Below, piece after piece: positions 53,452 to 62,727 of a stretch of DNA of 64,000 nt (positions are counted from its first letter, which is position 1; the number at the start of each line of letters is the position of its first letter). The DNA comes from Massilia sp. Root418. GTDB taxonomy: Bacteria; Pseudomonadota; Gammaproteobacteria; Burkholderiales; Burkholderiaceae_D. The stretch lies in NCBI RefSeq assembly GCF_001425265.1, contig NZ_LMEC01000011.1, forward strand, positions 187,585 to 251,584, given 5' to 3'. The translations under genes and the position numbers were made by a program. The notes under the pieces were generated by a model. The model was not told where the DNA came from. It did not search any database and saw nothing but the letters and a program-made list of their open reading frames with translations.

Positions 53452-56400
53452 ATGAACATGATGGCAATCGAACAAGAAGGCGGCGCCGTAGCCGCGTCGC
53501 AAGCGCAGGGCCCGGCTTTTGTCCACCTGCGGGTGCACTCGGAATATTCCATTGTCGACGGGCTGGTGCGCATCGATGACCTGATTGCCACCGCCGCCAA
53601 GGACAAGCAGGCGGCGCTGGCCGTCACCGACCTGGGCAACCTGTTCGGCATGGTCAAGTTCTACAAGGCTGCGCGCGGCAAGGGCATCAAGCCGGTGGTG
53701 GGCTGCGAAGTGTGGATCACCAACGACGACAACCGCGACAAGCCTTCGCGCCTGCTGCTGCTGGCGAAAAACCGCATGGGCTATCTGCAGCTGTGCGAGC
53801 TGCTGTCCTCGGCCTGGCTCACCAACCAGTACAAGGGCCGCGCCGAGATCCGCACCGAGTGGCTGGCCGAGCGCGCCGGCAAGACCTACGAGCTGCTGCC
53901 CAACGAGCGCACCGACAACGGCCTGATCGCGCTGTCCGGCGCGCAGTTCGGCGACATCGGCGCCGCCATCGACAACGGCAACCTGGAGCTGGCCGAGCGC
54001 CACGCGCAGAAGTGGTCCGCCATCTTCCCCGGCCATTTCTACATCGAGATCCAGCGCGCCGGCCAGGCCAACCAGGAGGCGCAGGTGCGCCATTCGGTGG
54101 CGCTGGCGGCCAAGCTGGGCCTGCCCGTGGTAGCCACGCATCCGGTGCAGTTCATGTCGCCGGACGAATTCATCGCCCACGAGGCGCGCATCTGTATCGC
54201 CGAAGGCGAGATGCTGGCCAACGCCAAGCGCGTCAAGCGCTTCAACGAGCAGATGCGCTTCCTGTCGCAGGCCGAGATGGCCGAGCTGTTCCACGACCTG
54301 CCGGCCGCGCTGCAGAATTCCGTCGAAATCGCCAAGCGCTGCAACCTCACGCTCACCCTGGGCAAGCCGCAGCTGCCGAACTTCCCCACCCCGGGCATGA
54401 CCATCGACGACTTCCTGCGCGCCGAAACCAAGAAGGGCCTGGAGGAGCGCCTGGAGCAGCTGTTCCCCGATCCCGTCAAGCGCGAGGCGGAGCGCCCGCG
54501 CTATGAGGCACGCCTGGAATTCGAGAACGAAACCATCATCAAGATGAAGTTCCCGGGTTACTTCCTGATCGTGGCGGAGTTTATCCAGTGGGGCAAGAAC
54601 AACGGCGTGCCGATCGGCCCTGGCCGAGGCTCGGGCGCGGGTTCGCTGGTGGCGTACGCGCTGAAGATCACCGACCTCGATCCGCTGAAATACAACCTGC
54701 TGTTCGAACGTTTCCTGAACCCCGAACGCGTTTCGATGCCCGACTTCGACATCGACTTTTGCCAGGAAAAGCGCGAGCTGGTGATCCAGCACGTGAAGGA
54801 CCTGTACGGCCGCGACGCCGTGTCGCAGATCGCCACCTTCGGTACCATGGCGGCCAAGGGCGCGATCCGCGACGTGGGCCGCGTGATGGACTTCGGCTAC
54901 AACTTCTGCGACGGCGTGTCCAAGCTGATTCCGTTCAAGCCGGGCAAGCCGGTGTCGATCGCCGAGGCCATCGAGGAAGAGCCGATGCTCAAGGAGCGCC
55001 AGCAGAACGAGGAGGAAGTGCGCCAGCTGCTGGACCTGGCGCAGCAGGTGGAAGGCATCACCCGCAACATCGGCATGCACGCCGGCGGCGTGCTGATCGC
55101 CCCCGGCAAGCTGACCGACTTCTGCCCGCTGTACACGCAGTCCGGCGACACCGGCGTGGTGTCGCAGTACGACAAGGACGACGTGGAGGCCGTGGGCCTG
55201 GTGAAGTTCGACTTTTTGGGCCTGACCACGCTGACCATCCTGGACCGCGCGGTGACGTACATCAAGGACCTCGATCCGGCCATGGCCGATTTCGACCTGT
55301 CCAAGCTGCCGCTGAACGACCGCCCGTCCTACGACCTGCTGACCAAGGCCAAGACCGTGGCCGTGTTCCAGCTGGAGTCGCGCGGCATGCAGGGCATGCT
55401 GAAGGACGCGCGTCCCGACCGTTTCGAGGACATCATCGCGCTGGTGGCGCTGTACCGTCCGGGCCCGATGGACCTGATTCCCGACTTCTGCAAGCGCAAG
55501 CACGGCGAACGCTTCGACTATCCCGATCCGCGCACCGAGTCCATCCTGTCCGAAACCTACGGCATCATGGTGTACCAGGAGCAGGTGATGCAGATGGCGC
55601 AGATCGTCGGCGGCTACTCGCTGGGCGGCGCCGACATGCTGCGCCGCGCGATGGGTAAGAAAAAGGCCGAAGAGATGGCCGAGCACCGCGAGATCTTCCG
55701 CGCCGGCGCCGCCAAGGACGGCCTGTCGGCCGAGAAGGCCGACGAGATCTTCGACTTGATGGAAAAGTTCGCGGGCTACGGCTTCAACAAGTCGCACGCC
55801 GCCGCCTACGCGCTGCTGTCCTACCACACGGCCTACCTGAAGGCGCACCATCCGGCCGCGTTCATGGCAGCCAATATGTCGCTGGCCATGGACGACACCG
55901 AGAAGGTGAAGATCCTGGTCGAGGACTCGATCGACATCTGCGGCCTGACCGTGCTGCCGCCGGACATCAACAAGTCGGCCTACCGCTTCCGCCCGGACGG
56001 CGAGGCGCCGTCGGTCACCGGCAAGAAGGTCACCCAGATCCGCTACGGCCTGGGCGGCGTGAAGGGCGCCGGCCAGAACGCCATCGAAGCCATCATCGCC
56101 GCGCGCGAGTCGGGCGGGCCGTTCGTCAGCCTGTTCGACTTCTGTAAGCGGGTGGACAAGAAGCAGATCAACCGCCGCACCATCGAGGCGCTGATCCGCT
56201 CGGGCGCCTTCGACTGCCTGGGCGAGGACCGCGCCGTGCTGCTGGCCTCCGTCACCTTCGCCATGGAGTGCGCGGACCAGGAAGCCAAGGCCGCCAACCA
56301 GGTGTCGCTGTTCGGCGGCGACGATTCCGACCTGGTGGCGCCGCCAGAATACGTGAAGTGCGCGCCGTTCACCGACCGCCAGAAGCTGGCCGAGGAAAAG

Positions 56401-56997
56401 ATCGCGCTGGGCTTCTACCTCTCCGGCCATATGTACGACTCCTATGCGCAGGAGGCGCGCCGCTTCTCGCGCACCAAGCTGTCCGACCTGGAGCCGTCGC
56501 GCGAGCCGCGCATGATGAGCGGCGTGATCACCGGCATGCGCCCGCAGATGACGCAGCGCGGCAAGCTGTGGATCATCACGCTGGACGACAAGACCGCGGT
56601 GGTGGAAGTGACCGTGTACAGCGAGGTGTTCGACGAGAACAAGCGCATGTTCAAGGACGACGAATTCCTGGCCGTGGTGGGCAAGGTGTCGGAAGACCGC
56701 TTCTCGGGTGGCTTGCGCATCTCGGCCGAGAAGGTGTACGACATCATCGCCGCGCGCAGCCAGTTCGGCCAGCAGTTCGGCTGGACCATGCCGACCACGG
56801 TGGCGCCGGCCAAGCTGCAGGAAGTGCTGGCGCCGTACCGCGACCAGAACGGCCTGCCGGTGGCCATGCGCGTCAAGCCGCAGGGCGTGGACTGCGTGGT
56901 GCAGCTGGGCGAGGAGTGGCGCGTGGCCCCGTCGGACGCGCTCAAGCTGTCGCTGGAGCAGGTGCTGGGCGCGCGCGAGGTGGCGGTGGAATACTGA
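53452..56997 (+). CDS. dnaE: DNA polymerase III alpha subunit
   Basis: An 1181-residue replicative polymerase of normal length. The PHP domain opens FVHLRVHSEYSIVDGLVRID. The polymerase core has GPGRGSGAGSLVAYAL and the catalytic aspartates in PDFDIDFCQEKREL. The tail includes the helix-hairpin region and OB-fold (MMSGVITGMRPQM). It is a housekeeping gene. Start ATG at 53452 is preceded by TAGAAT at 53414, a possible -10. An ATG two codons later is an alternative start. Confidence 0.97.
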   Translation: MNMMAIEQEGGAVAASQAQGPAFVHLRVHSEYSIVDGLVRIDDLIATAAKDKQAALAVTDLGNLFGMVKFYKAARGKGIKPVVGCEVWITNDDNRDKPSRLLLLAKNRMGYLQLCELLSSAWLTNQYKGRAEIRTEWLAERAGKTYELLPNERTDNGLIALSGAQFGDIGAAIDNGNLELAERHAQKWSAIFPGHFYIEIQRAGQANQEAQVRHSVALAAKLGLPVVATHPVQFMSPDEFIAHEARICIAEGEMLANAKRVKRFNEQMRFLSQAEMAELFHDLPAALQNSVEIAKRCNLTLTLGKPQLPNFPTPGMTIDDFLRAETKKGLEERLEQLFPDPVKREAERPRYEARLEFENETIIKMKFPGYFLIVAEFIQWGKNNGVPIGPGRGSGAGSLVAYALKITDLDPLKYNLLFERFLNPERVSMPDFDIDFCQEKRELVIQHVKDLYGRDAVSQIATFGTMAAKGAIRDVGRVMDFGYNFCDGVSKLIPFKPGKPVSIAEAIEEEPMLKERQQNEEEVRQLLDLAQQVEGITRNIGMHAGGVLIAPGKLTDFCPLYTQSGDTGVVSQYDKDDVEAVGLVKFDFLGLTTLTILDRAVTYIKDLDPAMADFDLSKLPLNDRPSYDLLTKAKTVAVFQLESRGMQGMLKDARPDRFEDIIALVALYRPGPMDLIPDFCKRKHGERFDYPDPRTESILSETYGIMVYQEQVMQMAQIVGGYSLGGADMLRRAMGKKKAEEMAEHREIFRAGAAKDGLSAEKADEIFDLMEKFAGYGFNKSHAAAYALLSYHTAYLKAHHPAAFMAANMSLAMDDTEKVKILVEDSIDICGLTVLPPDINKSAYRFRPDGEAPSVTGKKVTQIRYGLGGVKGAGQNAIEAIIAARESGGPFVSLFDFCKRVDKKQINRRTIEALIRSGAFDCLGEDRAVLLASVTFAMECADQEAKAANQVSLFGGDDSDLVAPPEYVKCAPFTDRQKLAEEKIALGFYLSGHMYDSYAQEARRFSRTKLSDLEPSREPRMMSGVITGMRPQMTQRGKLWIITLDDKTAVVEVTVYSEVFDENKRMFKDDEFLAVVGKVSEDRFSGGLRISAEKVYDIIAARSQFGQQFGWTMPTTVAPAKLQEVLAPYRDQNGLPVAMRVKPQGVDCVVQLGEEWRVAPSDALKLSLEQVLGAREVAVEY

Positions 56998-57027
56998 AGG
57001 TAAATCGCGGTCTTAAGCAATTTACAA

Positions 57028-57056
57028 TTGACAAGGCCGGGGCGCCACGAAATACT
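57028..57056 (+). promoter_or_regulatory. Sigma-70 promoter of the metalloprotease gene
   Basis: A perfect -35 TTGACA (57028-57033), a 17-base spacer and AATACT (57051-57056; four of six) lie 30 bp before the ATG at 57086. No CRP-type palindrome is present here, unlike the other type I secretion genes. Confidence 0.55.
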
Positions 57057-57085
57057 GGCGCCATCTCATCTTTCACCGAATTTCC

Positions 57086-58951
57086 ATGGCAACCGTTACC
57101 GAAGCAACCACCGCTCTGCTGTCCGGCTACAACCATATCGACGCCTTGCTCGATGACGGTCCGGGCTGGAATTTCCTGGCGCCGTCCACGGCCAACGTCA
57201 TCACCTATACCTTCTCCACCGCCAGCGGGCTGCAGACCGGCACGACCGGCCTGCAGGGCGCGCCGAGCGCCTTCAGCGCAGCGCAGCAGGCCGCCACGCG
57301 CGACGCCATGGCCTACGTGAGTCGCCTGACCGGCATCACCTTCGTCGAAACGGCCAATGGCGCAAGCGCCCAGGTTCACTTCAGCAACGCCGACATCAAC
57401 GGGGCGCAGACCTCCGGCCTGTGCAGCTGGGGCAGCAGCTATTCCTATGACGGCAGCAACCAGGTCACCGCTTATAGCGCCAAGGCCTATATCTATCTGG
57501 ACAACGTGCAGTGGGCAAGCCAGAACGCCGTGCTGAACGGCGGCCAGGGCGGCGAGACACTGCTGCACGAAATCGGCCACATGCTGGGCCTGAAGCACCC
57601 GTTCGAAGGCGCCATCCAGCTGCCGGACGCCACCGACAATTCCGCTTACACCGTCATGTCCTACACCAGCTCGGGCGGCCCGTACATGAGCTATAGCCCC
57701 TACGACGTGGCGGCGCTGAACTGGCTGTACGGCGGCGACGGTTTGGGCGGGGCGCTGGGCGTGAATTCCACCGGCGGCGGGCGCTACTACACCGGCACCG
57801 GCGCGGCCGACACGCTCACCGGCGGCAGCGGCGCCGATGCGCTGCAGGGCGCCGGCGGCAACGACGTGCTGAACGGCGGCGCCGGCAGCGACACCGCCAT
57901 CTACCAGGGCGCGCGCAGCGACTACACGCTGAGGCAGATCACCACCGACAGCTGGGTGCTGAACGGCGCCGAGGGGCTGGACACGCTGAACGGCGTGGAA
58001 TTGCTGCGCTTTAGCGATATGACGCTGGCGCTGTCGTCCATCGACGGCGTGGCACCGGCGGCGCCGATGCTGCAGTTCGTCAAGGACGGCAGCGGGGCGG
58101 CCAGCGGCAACCATCCGCTGTTCACCGGCACCGCCGAGGCGGGCGCCAAAGTGGCCGTGCTCAACGGCGGCACCGTGCTGGGAACCGCCACGGCCGACGC
58201 CAGCGGCAACTGGAGCGTCCAGCCGGTGGCGCTGGCCAACGGCGACTACGCCGTGGCAGCCCACGCCACCGACGCGGTTGGCCTGGTGTCGGCCTGGTCC
58301 TTGACGCAGACCTTCACGGTGTCGAGCCCGCTGAACCAGACCGGCGGCCAAGGGGCCGACCTGCTGCTGGCCACGGCGGGCAATAACCATCTGAACGGCG
58401 GCGGCGGGATCGACACCGTGCAGTACAGCGGCGCGGCCAGCAATTACACGGTGGCGCGCACCGACACCGGCTACACCGTCACCGACAAGACCGGCAGCGG
58501 CGGCACCGATCTGCTGGTGTCCGACGAGCGCATCAAGTTCGCCGACCAGAGCATCGGCATCGACATCGACGGCATCGGCGGCCAGGCTTACCGCATGTAC
58601 CAGGCCTCGTTCGACCGCGCGCCCGACCTGCCGGGCCTGGGCTACTGGATGTACCTGATGGAGAACGGCTGGAGCCTGCGCCAGGCCGCCGCCGGCTTCA
58701 TGAACAGCCAGGAGTTTGAAAACCTGTACGGTAGCCGCGCCCCGGCCAACGACGTGTTCGTGACCAAGCTGTACAACAACGTGCTGCACCGCGCGCCGGA
58801 GGCGGCGGGCTATGCGCACTGGATGGATATCCTGAGCAATGGCAAGGATACCCAGGCCGGCGTGCTGCTGGCGTTCAGCGAAAGCGACGAGAACCAGCTG
58901 CAGGTGATCGGCTCGATCCAGAACGGCTTCCAGTACACGCCCTTCGGCTGA
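57086..58951 (+). CDS. Secreted M10-type metalloprotease with RTX, Ig-like and DUF4214 domains
   Basis: A 621-residue protein without Sec signal. The zinc site is ETLLHEIGHMLGLKHP (residues ~161-172; three His plus catalytic Glu) with a Met-turn YTVMSYTS, as in serralysins. Next come RTX nonapeptides (~245-270, GGSGADALQGAGGND), an immunoglobulin-like domain (~320-415), a second RTX-like repeat (~415-435), and a C-terminal DUF4214 pair (~490-600, YQASFDRAPDLPGLGYWM and YNNVLHRAPEAAGYAHWM). It most likely leaves the cell through the type I system 9 kb upstream, whose major substrate shares the DUF4214 module. Serralysins usually depend on calcium. Confidence 0.9.
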   Translation: MATVTEATTALLSGYNHIDALLDDGPGWNFLAPSTANVITYTFSTASGLQTGTTGLQGAPSAFSAAQQAATRDAMAYVSRLTGITFVETANGASAQVHFSNADINGAQTSGLCSWGSSYSYDGSNQVTAYSAKAYIYLDNVQWASQNAVLNGGQGGETLLHEIGHMLGLKHPFEGAIQLPDATDNSAYTVMSYTSSGGPYMSYSPYDVAALNWLYGGDGLGGALGVNSTGGGRYYTGTGAADTLTGGSGADALQGAGGNDVLNGGAGSDTAIYQGARSDYTLRQITTDSWVLNGAEGLDTLNGVELLRFSDMTLALSSIDGVAPAAPMLQFVKDGSGAASGNHPLFTGTAEAGAKVAVLNGGTVLGTATADASGNWSVQPVALANGDYAVAAHATDAVGLVSAWSLTQTFTVSSPLNQTGGQGADLLLATAGNNHLNGGGGIDTVQYSGAASNYTVARTDTGYTVTDKTGSGGTDLLVSDERIKFADQSIGIDIDGIGGQAYRMYQASFDRAPDLPGLGYWMYLMENGWSLRQAAAGFMNSQEFENLYGSRAPANDVFVTKLYNNVLHRAPEAAGYAHWMDILSNGKDTQAGVLLAFSESDENQLQVIGSIQNGFQYTPFG

Positions 58952-58981
58952 GCACGGCGCGGCGCGAGGCCGCCGGCAGGG

Positions 58982-59212
58982 CTACACGTCTTTGACGCTG
59001 GTGATGGCGTAGCCCTTGACGCCGATCTGCTGGTGGGGCTGCTCGATGCGGAAGTCGGGCAGCGCGTCGGCGCCGTCGTCCACTTCCAGCGCCAGGCTGG
59101 CGGCTTCCCAGTCGGTATTGATGGCTTCCTGCGGGATGGGCTTGCCTTCAGGCACGGCCAGGTAGGAAAACAGGCCATCATGCTCCGCTCGTCGGTAGAT
59201 ATCCAGTCGCAT
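58982..59212 (-). CDS. Small conserved protein, DUF6139-like
   Basis: A 76-residue soluble acidic protein (MRLDIYRRAEHDGLFSYLAV) with a predicted mixed alpha/beta fold, no cysteine and no signal. I recognise it tentatively as a small family found mainly in Oxalobacteraceae (DUF6139), based on the MRLDIYRR start and the PEGKPIPQEA segment. The function of the family is unknown. The upstream region on its strand carries an 11-bp tandem repeat. Confidence 0.6.
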   Translation of the reverse strand: MRLDIYRRAEHDGLFSYLAVPEGKPIPQEAINTDWEAASLALEVDDGADALPDFRIEQPHQQIGVKGYAITSVKDV

Positions 59213-59233
59213 CGCTTTCTCCCAAAGTGGTAA

Positions 59234-59276
59234 ACAGGAATCAAACAGGAATCAAACAGCAATCAAACAGCAAACG
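59234..59276. repeat. 11-bp tandem repeat upstream of the small DUF6139-like gene
   Basis: ACAGGAATCAA occurs at 59234-59244 and 59245-59255, ACAGCAATCAA at 59256-59266, then a partial fourth copy. It begins 22 bp upstream of the start of the minus-strand gene (59212), so it lies in its promoter or leader. An 11-bp period is close to one helical turn. Confidence 0.8.
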
Positions 59277-59349
59277 TGCCACGATTCTACCGCGCGCGCG
59301 CGGGCGGTGCGCGCCGCGCTGGACGGCGTGCCGGCTGCCGCCGGCCGCT

Positions 59350-60339
59350 TCAGGCCGTGAGGAGCTCGGCGGCGTGGCTCCCGGCCGTATCCACTTCGAT
59401 GGCGGCAGCCGCCGGGACGGGCTGCGCCGCAGGGCAGGCCGTGCCGCGCGGCCGCACGAAGCTGTCCACCACCTCGGCCGCCACGCCGGCCAGCAGGTCG
59501 TAGCGCTTGCGTGCCTCGGAGCGCTTCCTGGACGCGATCTCTTCCATCACCGGCGCCTGCAGCGGGCCGCAGGCCAGCGCGTAGTCGCCGTCGCTGCGCG
59601 GCTGGGCCCCCATTTCCAGCCAGAAGGCATTGTAGTCGGCGTGCACGCGGCCCTTGCGGATCTGCTTGAGCACGGCGCGGTTGTCGTTGCCCACCAACAG
59701 GACCTGGCTGCAGCCGTAGGCGTAGCCGAGCTGCTGCACCAGGCGCAGCAGCAGGTTTTTCGGCCGCAGGCCGTGCAGGTCGCGCGTGGCCTCGCGGCCC
59801 AGTTCCAGGCCGGCGCCGCACTGCGGTCCCTGCAGGCAGCCCACGCCCACGCTGGCTGCGGCGGACTGGGCGCCGTCGGCCAGGAAGGAGAACGCCACCG
59901 AATACACCAGCGCGCCGCGGCAGCGCAGCTGCAGCACCAGCTCGCCTTCGCGCTCCATCGGCACGATGGCGCGCAGGTCCACCTGGTAGGGCGCGCCGGA
60001 CTTGCCTTCGAAGCGGGCCAGCACCAGCGGGCCGCGCACGGCTTGCGCCACGGTGCCGGCCAGTTCGTGCTGCAGCACGAAGCGGTAGTGCGCCGCCAGC
60101 GCCGCCAGGCGCTGCGGGCGGTCCAGGCGGCTGCTCAGGTAAGGGCGGTAAATCTTGTGCAGCAGGCGCGGCTGCAGCAGCGCCAGCTCGCGCAGCGCGC
60201 CGTGCGAATTGAGCACCTGCAGCCAGCCGCGCGTGATCAGCGGATGGGCCAGCGCCCGCGCCTGCAGTTTGACGGCCGCGCAGGCCATCGAGGGGAGAGA
60301 TTTCCGTTCCAGCCCGGCGCGGAGGGTGATAGCCTGCAT
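59350..60339 (-). CDS. VirK/YbjX family protein (DUF535)
   Basis: A 329-residue cytosolic protein of the VirK/YbjX (DUF535) family. The conserved core is seen in YRPYLSSRLDRPQRLAALAA, HYRFVLQHELAGTVA, GRVHADYNAFWLEMG and SRKRSEARKRYDLL. Homologues in Shigella and Salmonella affect outer-membrane stability and virulence factor expression, but the biochemical activity is not known. Low-complexity Ala/Pro residues follow from ~295 to the end. It is divergent from the histidine kinase gene with 165 bp between starts, including TACAAT at 60415, a possible -10 for the kinase. Confidence 0.85.
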   Translation of the reverse strand: MQAITLRAGLERKSLPSMACAAVKLQARALAHPLITRGWLQVLNSHGALRELALLQPRLLHKIYRPYLSSRLDRPQRLAALAAHYRFVLQHELAGTVAQAVRGPLVLARFEGKSGAPYQVDLRAIVPMEREGELVLQLRCRGALVYSVAFSFLADGAQSAAASVGVGCLQGPQCGAGLELGREATRDLHGLRPKNLLLRLVQQLGYAYGCSQVLLVGNDNRAVLKQIRKGRVHADYNAFWLEMGAQPRSDGDYALACGPLQAPVMEEIASRKRSEARKRYDLLAGVAAEVVDSFVRPRGTACPAAQPVPAAAAIEVDTAGSHAAELLTA

Positions 60340-60504
60340 GTTGTTGGGTGCTCCAATGTGGCGGTACTGAGGAAATAAAGGGCGGCGTGGGCTGGGCCGT
60401 AGGAAACAGTGCGTTACAATCAGAAATATTAGCGGTGGCGTGGTGCGCCGACAATTCGCGGATCAGCTTAGGGGAAACACTTATATGGCGCAGTGGTGGG
60501 GCGT

Positions 60505-62076
60505 ATGCGGTCCGTATTAACAAGGTTGCACGGCCTGTTATTTTTGTTGCTATACCTGTTGCTCGACTGGCTCACCTATGTCGACCCCCTGTATGGCCTG
60601 AACATCACCCCTTGGAACCCGGACCCGGCGCTGGGCCTGGTGTACTGGCTGCGCTATGGCAAAAAAGCCGCGCTGCCGTGGTTCCTGGCGTTGCTGCTGG
60701 GCGACATCTGGCTGCGCGGCACGGCCGCCGGGCCGTTTTACACGCTGCTGGGCGCGCTGAGCCTGACCTTGGGCTATGGCCTGATCGGCGAGGGCTTGCG
60801 GCGCAACTTCAGCACCAGCGCCATGTTCGACAACCGCCACCGCCTGCTGACCTGGCTGGCGGCCGTGGCGGCCGGCACCCTGCTCAACGCCGTGGTGTAC
60901 GTGGCGCTGCTCTCGTCCGCCGGGCTGATCCCGCCCGGGCAGGGCGCGCTGGCCGTGTGGCGCTTCACCATCGGCGACGTGGTGGGCGTGATGGTGTCCA
61001 TGCCGCTGATCTGGATGCTGGCCGGCGAGGACAGCCGCGCGCGCCTGCGGGCTGCCGCCTGGCGCTGGGAAACCCTGGGCTACCTGGTGCTGGCCGTCTG
61101 CATGCTCACGGCCGTGTTCGGCCACATCGCGCGCGCCGAATTCAAGCATTTCTACCTGCTGTTCCTGCCGGTGATCTGGGCCGCCACCCGCCAGGGCGTG
61201 TACGGCGCGGCGCTGATCGTGTTCACGCTGCAGCTGGCCATCGTCACCTTGGTGCGCTGGACCAATGCGGTGGACATCGAGGTGGCCGAACTGCAGCTGC
61301 TGGACGCGGTGCTGGCGCTGGTGGCCTTCTTCATCGGCATCGTGGTGGACGAACGGCGCCAGGTGGCCGACGAGCTGAAGCACACGCTGCGGCTGGCGGC
61401 GGCCGGCGAGATGGCCGCCGCGCTGGCGCACGAGCTGAACCAGCCGATGACCGCGCTGTCGGCCTATGGCAAGGCCTGCGAACACTTGCTGGAGCGCGGC
61501 GAGACGGGCGAGCTGCTGCAGGGCGCCATCCGGCGCATGGTGAGCGAATCGGGCCGCGCGGCCGAGGTGGTGCGGCGGCTGCGCGACTTTTTCCGCACCG
61601 GCGCGCTGCGCCTGGAGCCGGTGCCGGCCAGCACCCTGCTGGCGGCCATCACGCAGCAGTTCTTCAGCCAATGCCGCGAGCAGGGCGTGGAACTGGCGGT
61701 GGCGCAGGCGCCGCCGGTGGCGGTGCTGGCCGACCGCATCCAGGTTGAACTGGTGCTGCGCAACCTGCTGGCCAACGCGCTCGATTCGGTGGCCGCGTGC
61801 GCGCCGGGGCAGCGCCGCATCACGCTGTCGGCGCACGCGCTGGAGGGCGCGCGGCTGCGCATCACGGTGGAGGACAGCGGCGCCGGGGTGTCGGAAGCGC
61901 TGTCGCGGCGCCTGTTCGAGCCCTTCGTGTCCACCAAATCCAGCGGCCTGGGCCTGGGGCTGGTGCTGAGCCGCGCCATCATCGAAGCGCACGGCGGCAA
62001 ATTGTGGGCCGAAGTAGCCGGCCACGGCATTTTCCGATTTATACTGCCGGCGCTGGAAGGCGAACCTGGAGGATGA
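60505..62076 (+). CDS. MASE1-domain sensor histidine kinase
   Basis: A 523-residue inner-membrane kinase. About eight TM helices make an N-terminal MASE1-type sensor (~1-290). There is no PAS domain. HisKA has the phospho-accepting His in AALAHELNQPMTALSAYG, and the ATPase domain has LLANALDSVAAC (N box), EDSGAGVSEAL (G1) and SSGLGLGLVLSRAIIEAHGG (G2). I start at ATG 60505 because the GTG at 60493 gives no family-supported residues. Its stop overlaps an ATG four bases into the next gene, so kinase and regulator are co-transcribed. The signal is unknown. HELNQP and this fold are typical of FixL/DctB-type kinases. Confidence 0.9.
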   Translation: MRSVLTRLHGLLFLLLYLLLDWLTYVDPLYGLNITPWNPDPALGLVYWLRYGKKAALPWFLALLLGDIWLRGTAAGPFYTLLGALSLTLGYGLIGEGLRRNFSTSAMFDNRHRLLTWLAAVAAGTLLNAVVYVALLSSAGLIPPGQGALAVWRFTIGDVVGVMVSMPLIWMLAGEDSRARLRAAAWRWETLGYLVLAVCMLTAVFGHIARAEFKHFYLLFLPVIWAATRQGVYGAALIVFTLQLAIVTLVRWTNAVDIEVAELQLLDAVLALVAFFIGIVVDERRQVADELKHTLRLAAAGEMAAALAHELNQPMTALSAYGKACEHLLERGETGELLQGAIRRMVSESGRAAEVVRRLRDFFRTGALRLEPVPASTLLAAITQQFFSQCREQGVELAVAQAPPVAVLADRIQVELVLRNLLANALDSVAACAPGQRRITLSAHALEGARLRITVEDSGAGVSEALSRRLFEPFVSTKSSGLGLGLVLSRAIIEAHGGKLWAEVAGHGIFRFILPALEGEPGG

Positions 62077-62081
62077 GTGGC

Positions 62082-62681
62082 ATGGACCTGACCGTATTTA
62101 TAGTCGACGACGACCCCGCCGTGCGCGACGCGCTGGGCCTGCTGCTGGGCGTGCGCGGCTACCGCACGGCCGTGTTCGCCAGCGGTGAAGCGCTGCTGCA
62201 GGCATGGCGACCGGAGTGGGCCGGCTGCCTGCTGATCGACATCCGCATGAGCGGCATGGACGGCCTGGAGTTGCAGCAGCGCCTGGGGCAGCTGGGCAAC
62301 CGCATTCCCATCGTCATCGTCACCGGCCACGGTGACGTCACCCTGGCGCGCGCCGCCTTCAAGGCGCAGGCGCTCGATTTCCTGGAAAAGCCCTTCGACG
62401 ACGCCAAGCTGGTGGCCGCCATCGACGAGGCGTTTTCATCCGAAGCGCGCCAGCGGCGCCAGACGCGCGCGCGCGAAGACCACCGCACCCAATTGCGCGA
62501 GCTCACCCCGCGCGAACGGGAAGTGATGGAACTGGTGGTATTGGGGCGGCACAACCGCGAGATCGCGCCGGCGCTGGGCATCAGCGTACGGACGGTGGAA
62601 GTGCACAAAGCGCGGCTGATGGCCAAGCTAGGTGTCGGCAACGTCGCCGACCTGGTGCGCATCGCCTTGCAAGAAGAGTAG
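62082..62681 (+). CDS. FixJ/NarL-type response regulator
   Basis: A 199-residue protein. The receiver domain has the acidic pocket in FIVDDDPAVRDAL, the phospho-Asp in LLIDIRMSGMDG and the Lys in LEKPFDD. A LuxR-type HTH follows (LTPREREVMELVVLGRHNRE, then ISVRTVEVHKARLMAKLGV). The ATG at 62082 has GGAGG nine bases upstream, whereas the earlier ATG at 62073 has none, so I use 62082. It is the partner of the kinase upstream. Target genes are not identifiable here. Confidence 0.92.
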   Translation: MDLTVFIVDDDPAVRDALGLLLGVRGYRTAVFASGEALLQAWRPEWAGCLLIDIRMSGMDGLELQQRLGQLGNRIPIVIVTGHGDVTLARAAFKAQALDFLEKPFDDAKLVAAIDEAFSSEARQRRQTRAREDHRTQLRELTPREREVMELVVLGRHNREIAPALGISVRTVEVHKARLMAKLGVGNVADLVRIALQEE

Positions 62682-62709
62682 GGCGGGTTAGCCGCAGGCG
62701 TAACCCGCC
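62682..62709. repeat. REP-like palindrome between convergent genes
   Basis: GGCGGGTTA and TAACCCGCC form a perfect 9-bp stem around a GC-rich loop (GCCGCAGGCG). No T run follows, so it is not a classical terminator. Palindromes of this shape are frequently dispersed REP elements, but only one copy was seen in the window. Confidence 0.65.
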
Positions 62710-62727
62710 AATACGCGGCCGAAGAGA

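Noticed and set aside
53389..56430. 1013-codon open frame antisense to dnaE
   Set aside because: Antisense frame produced by high third-position GC. dnaE has complete catalytic motifs on the plus strand.
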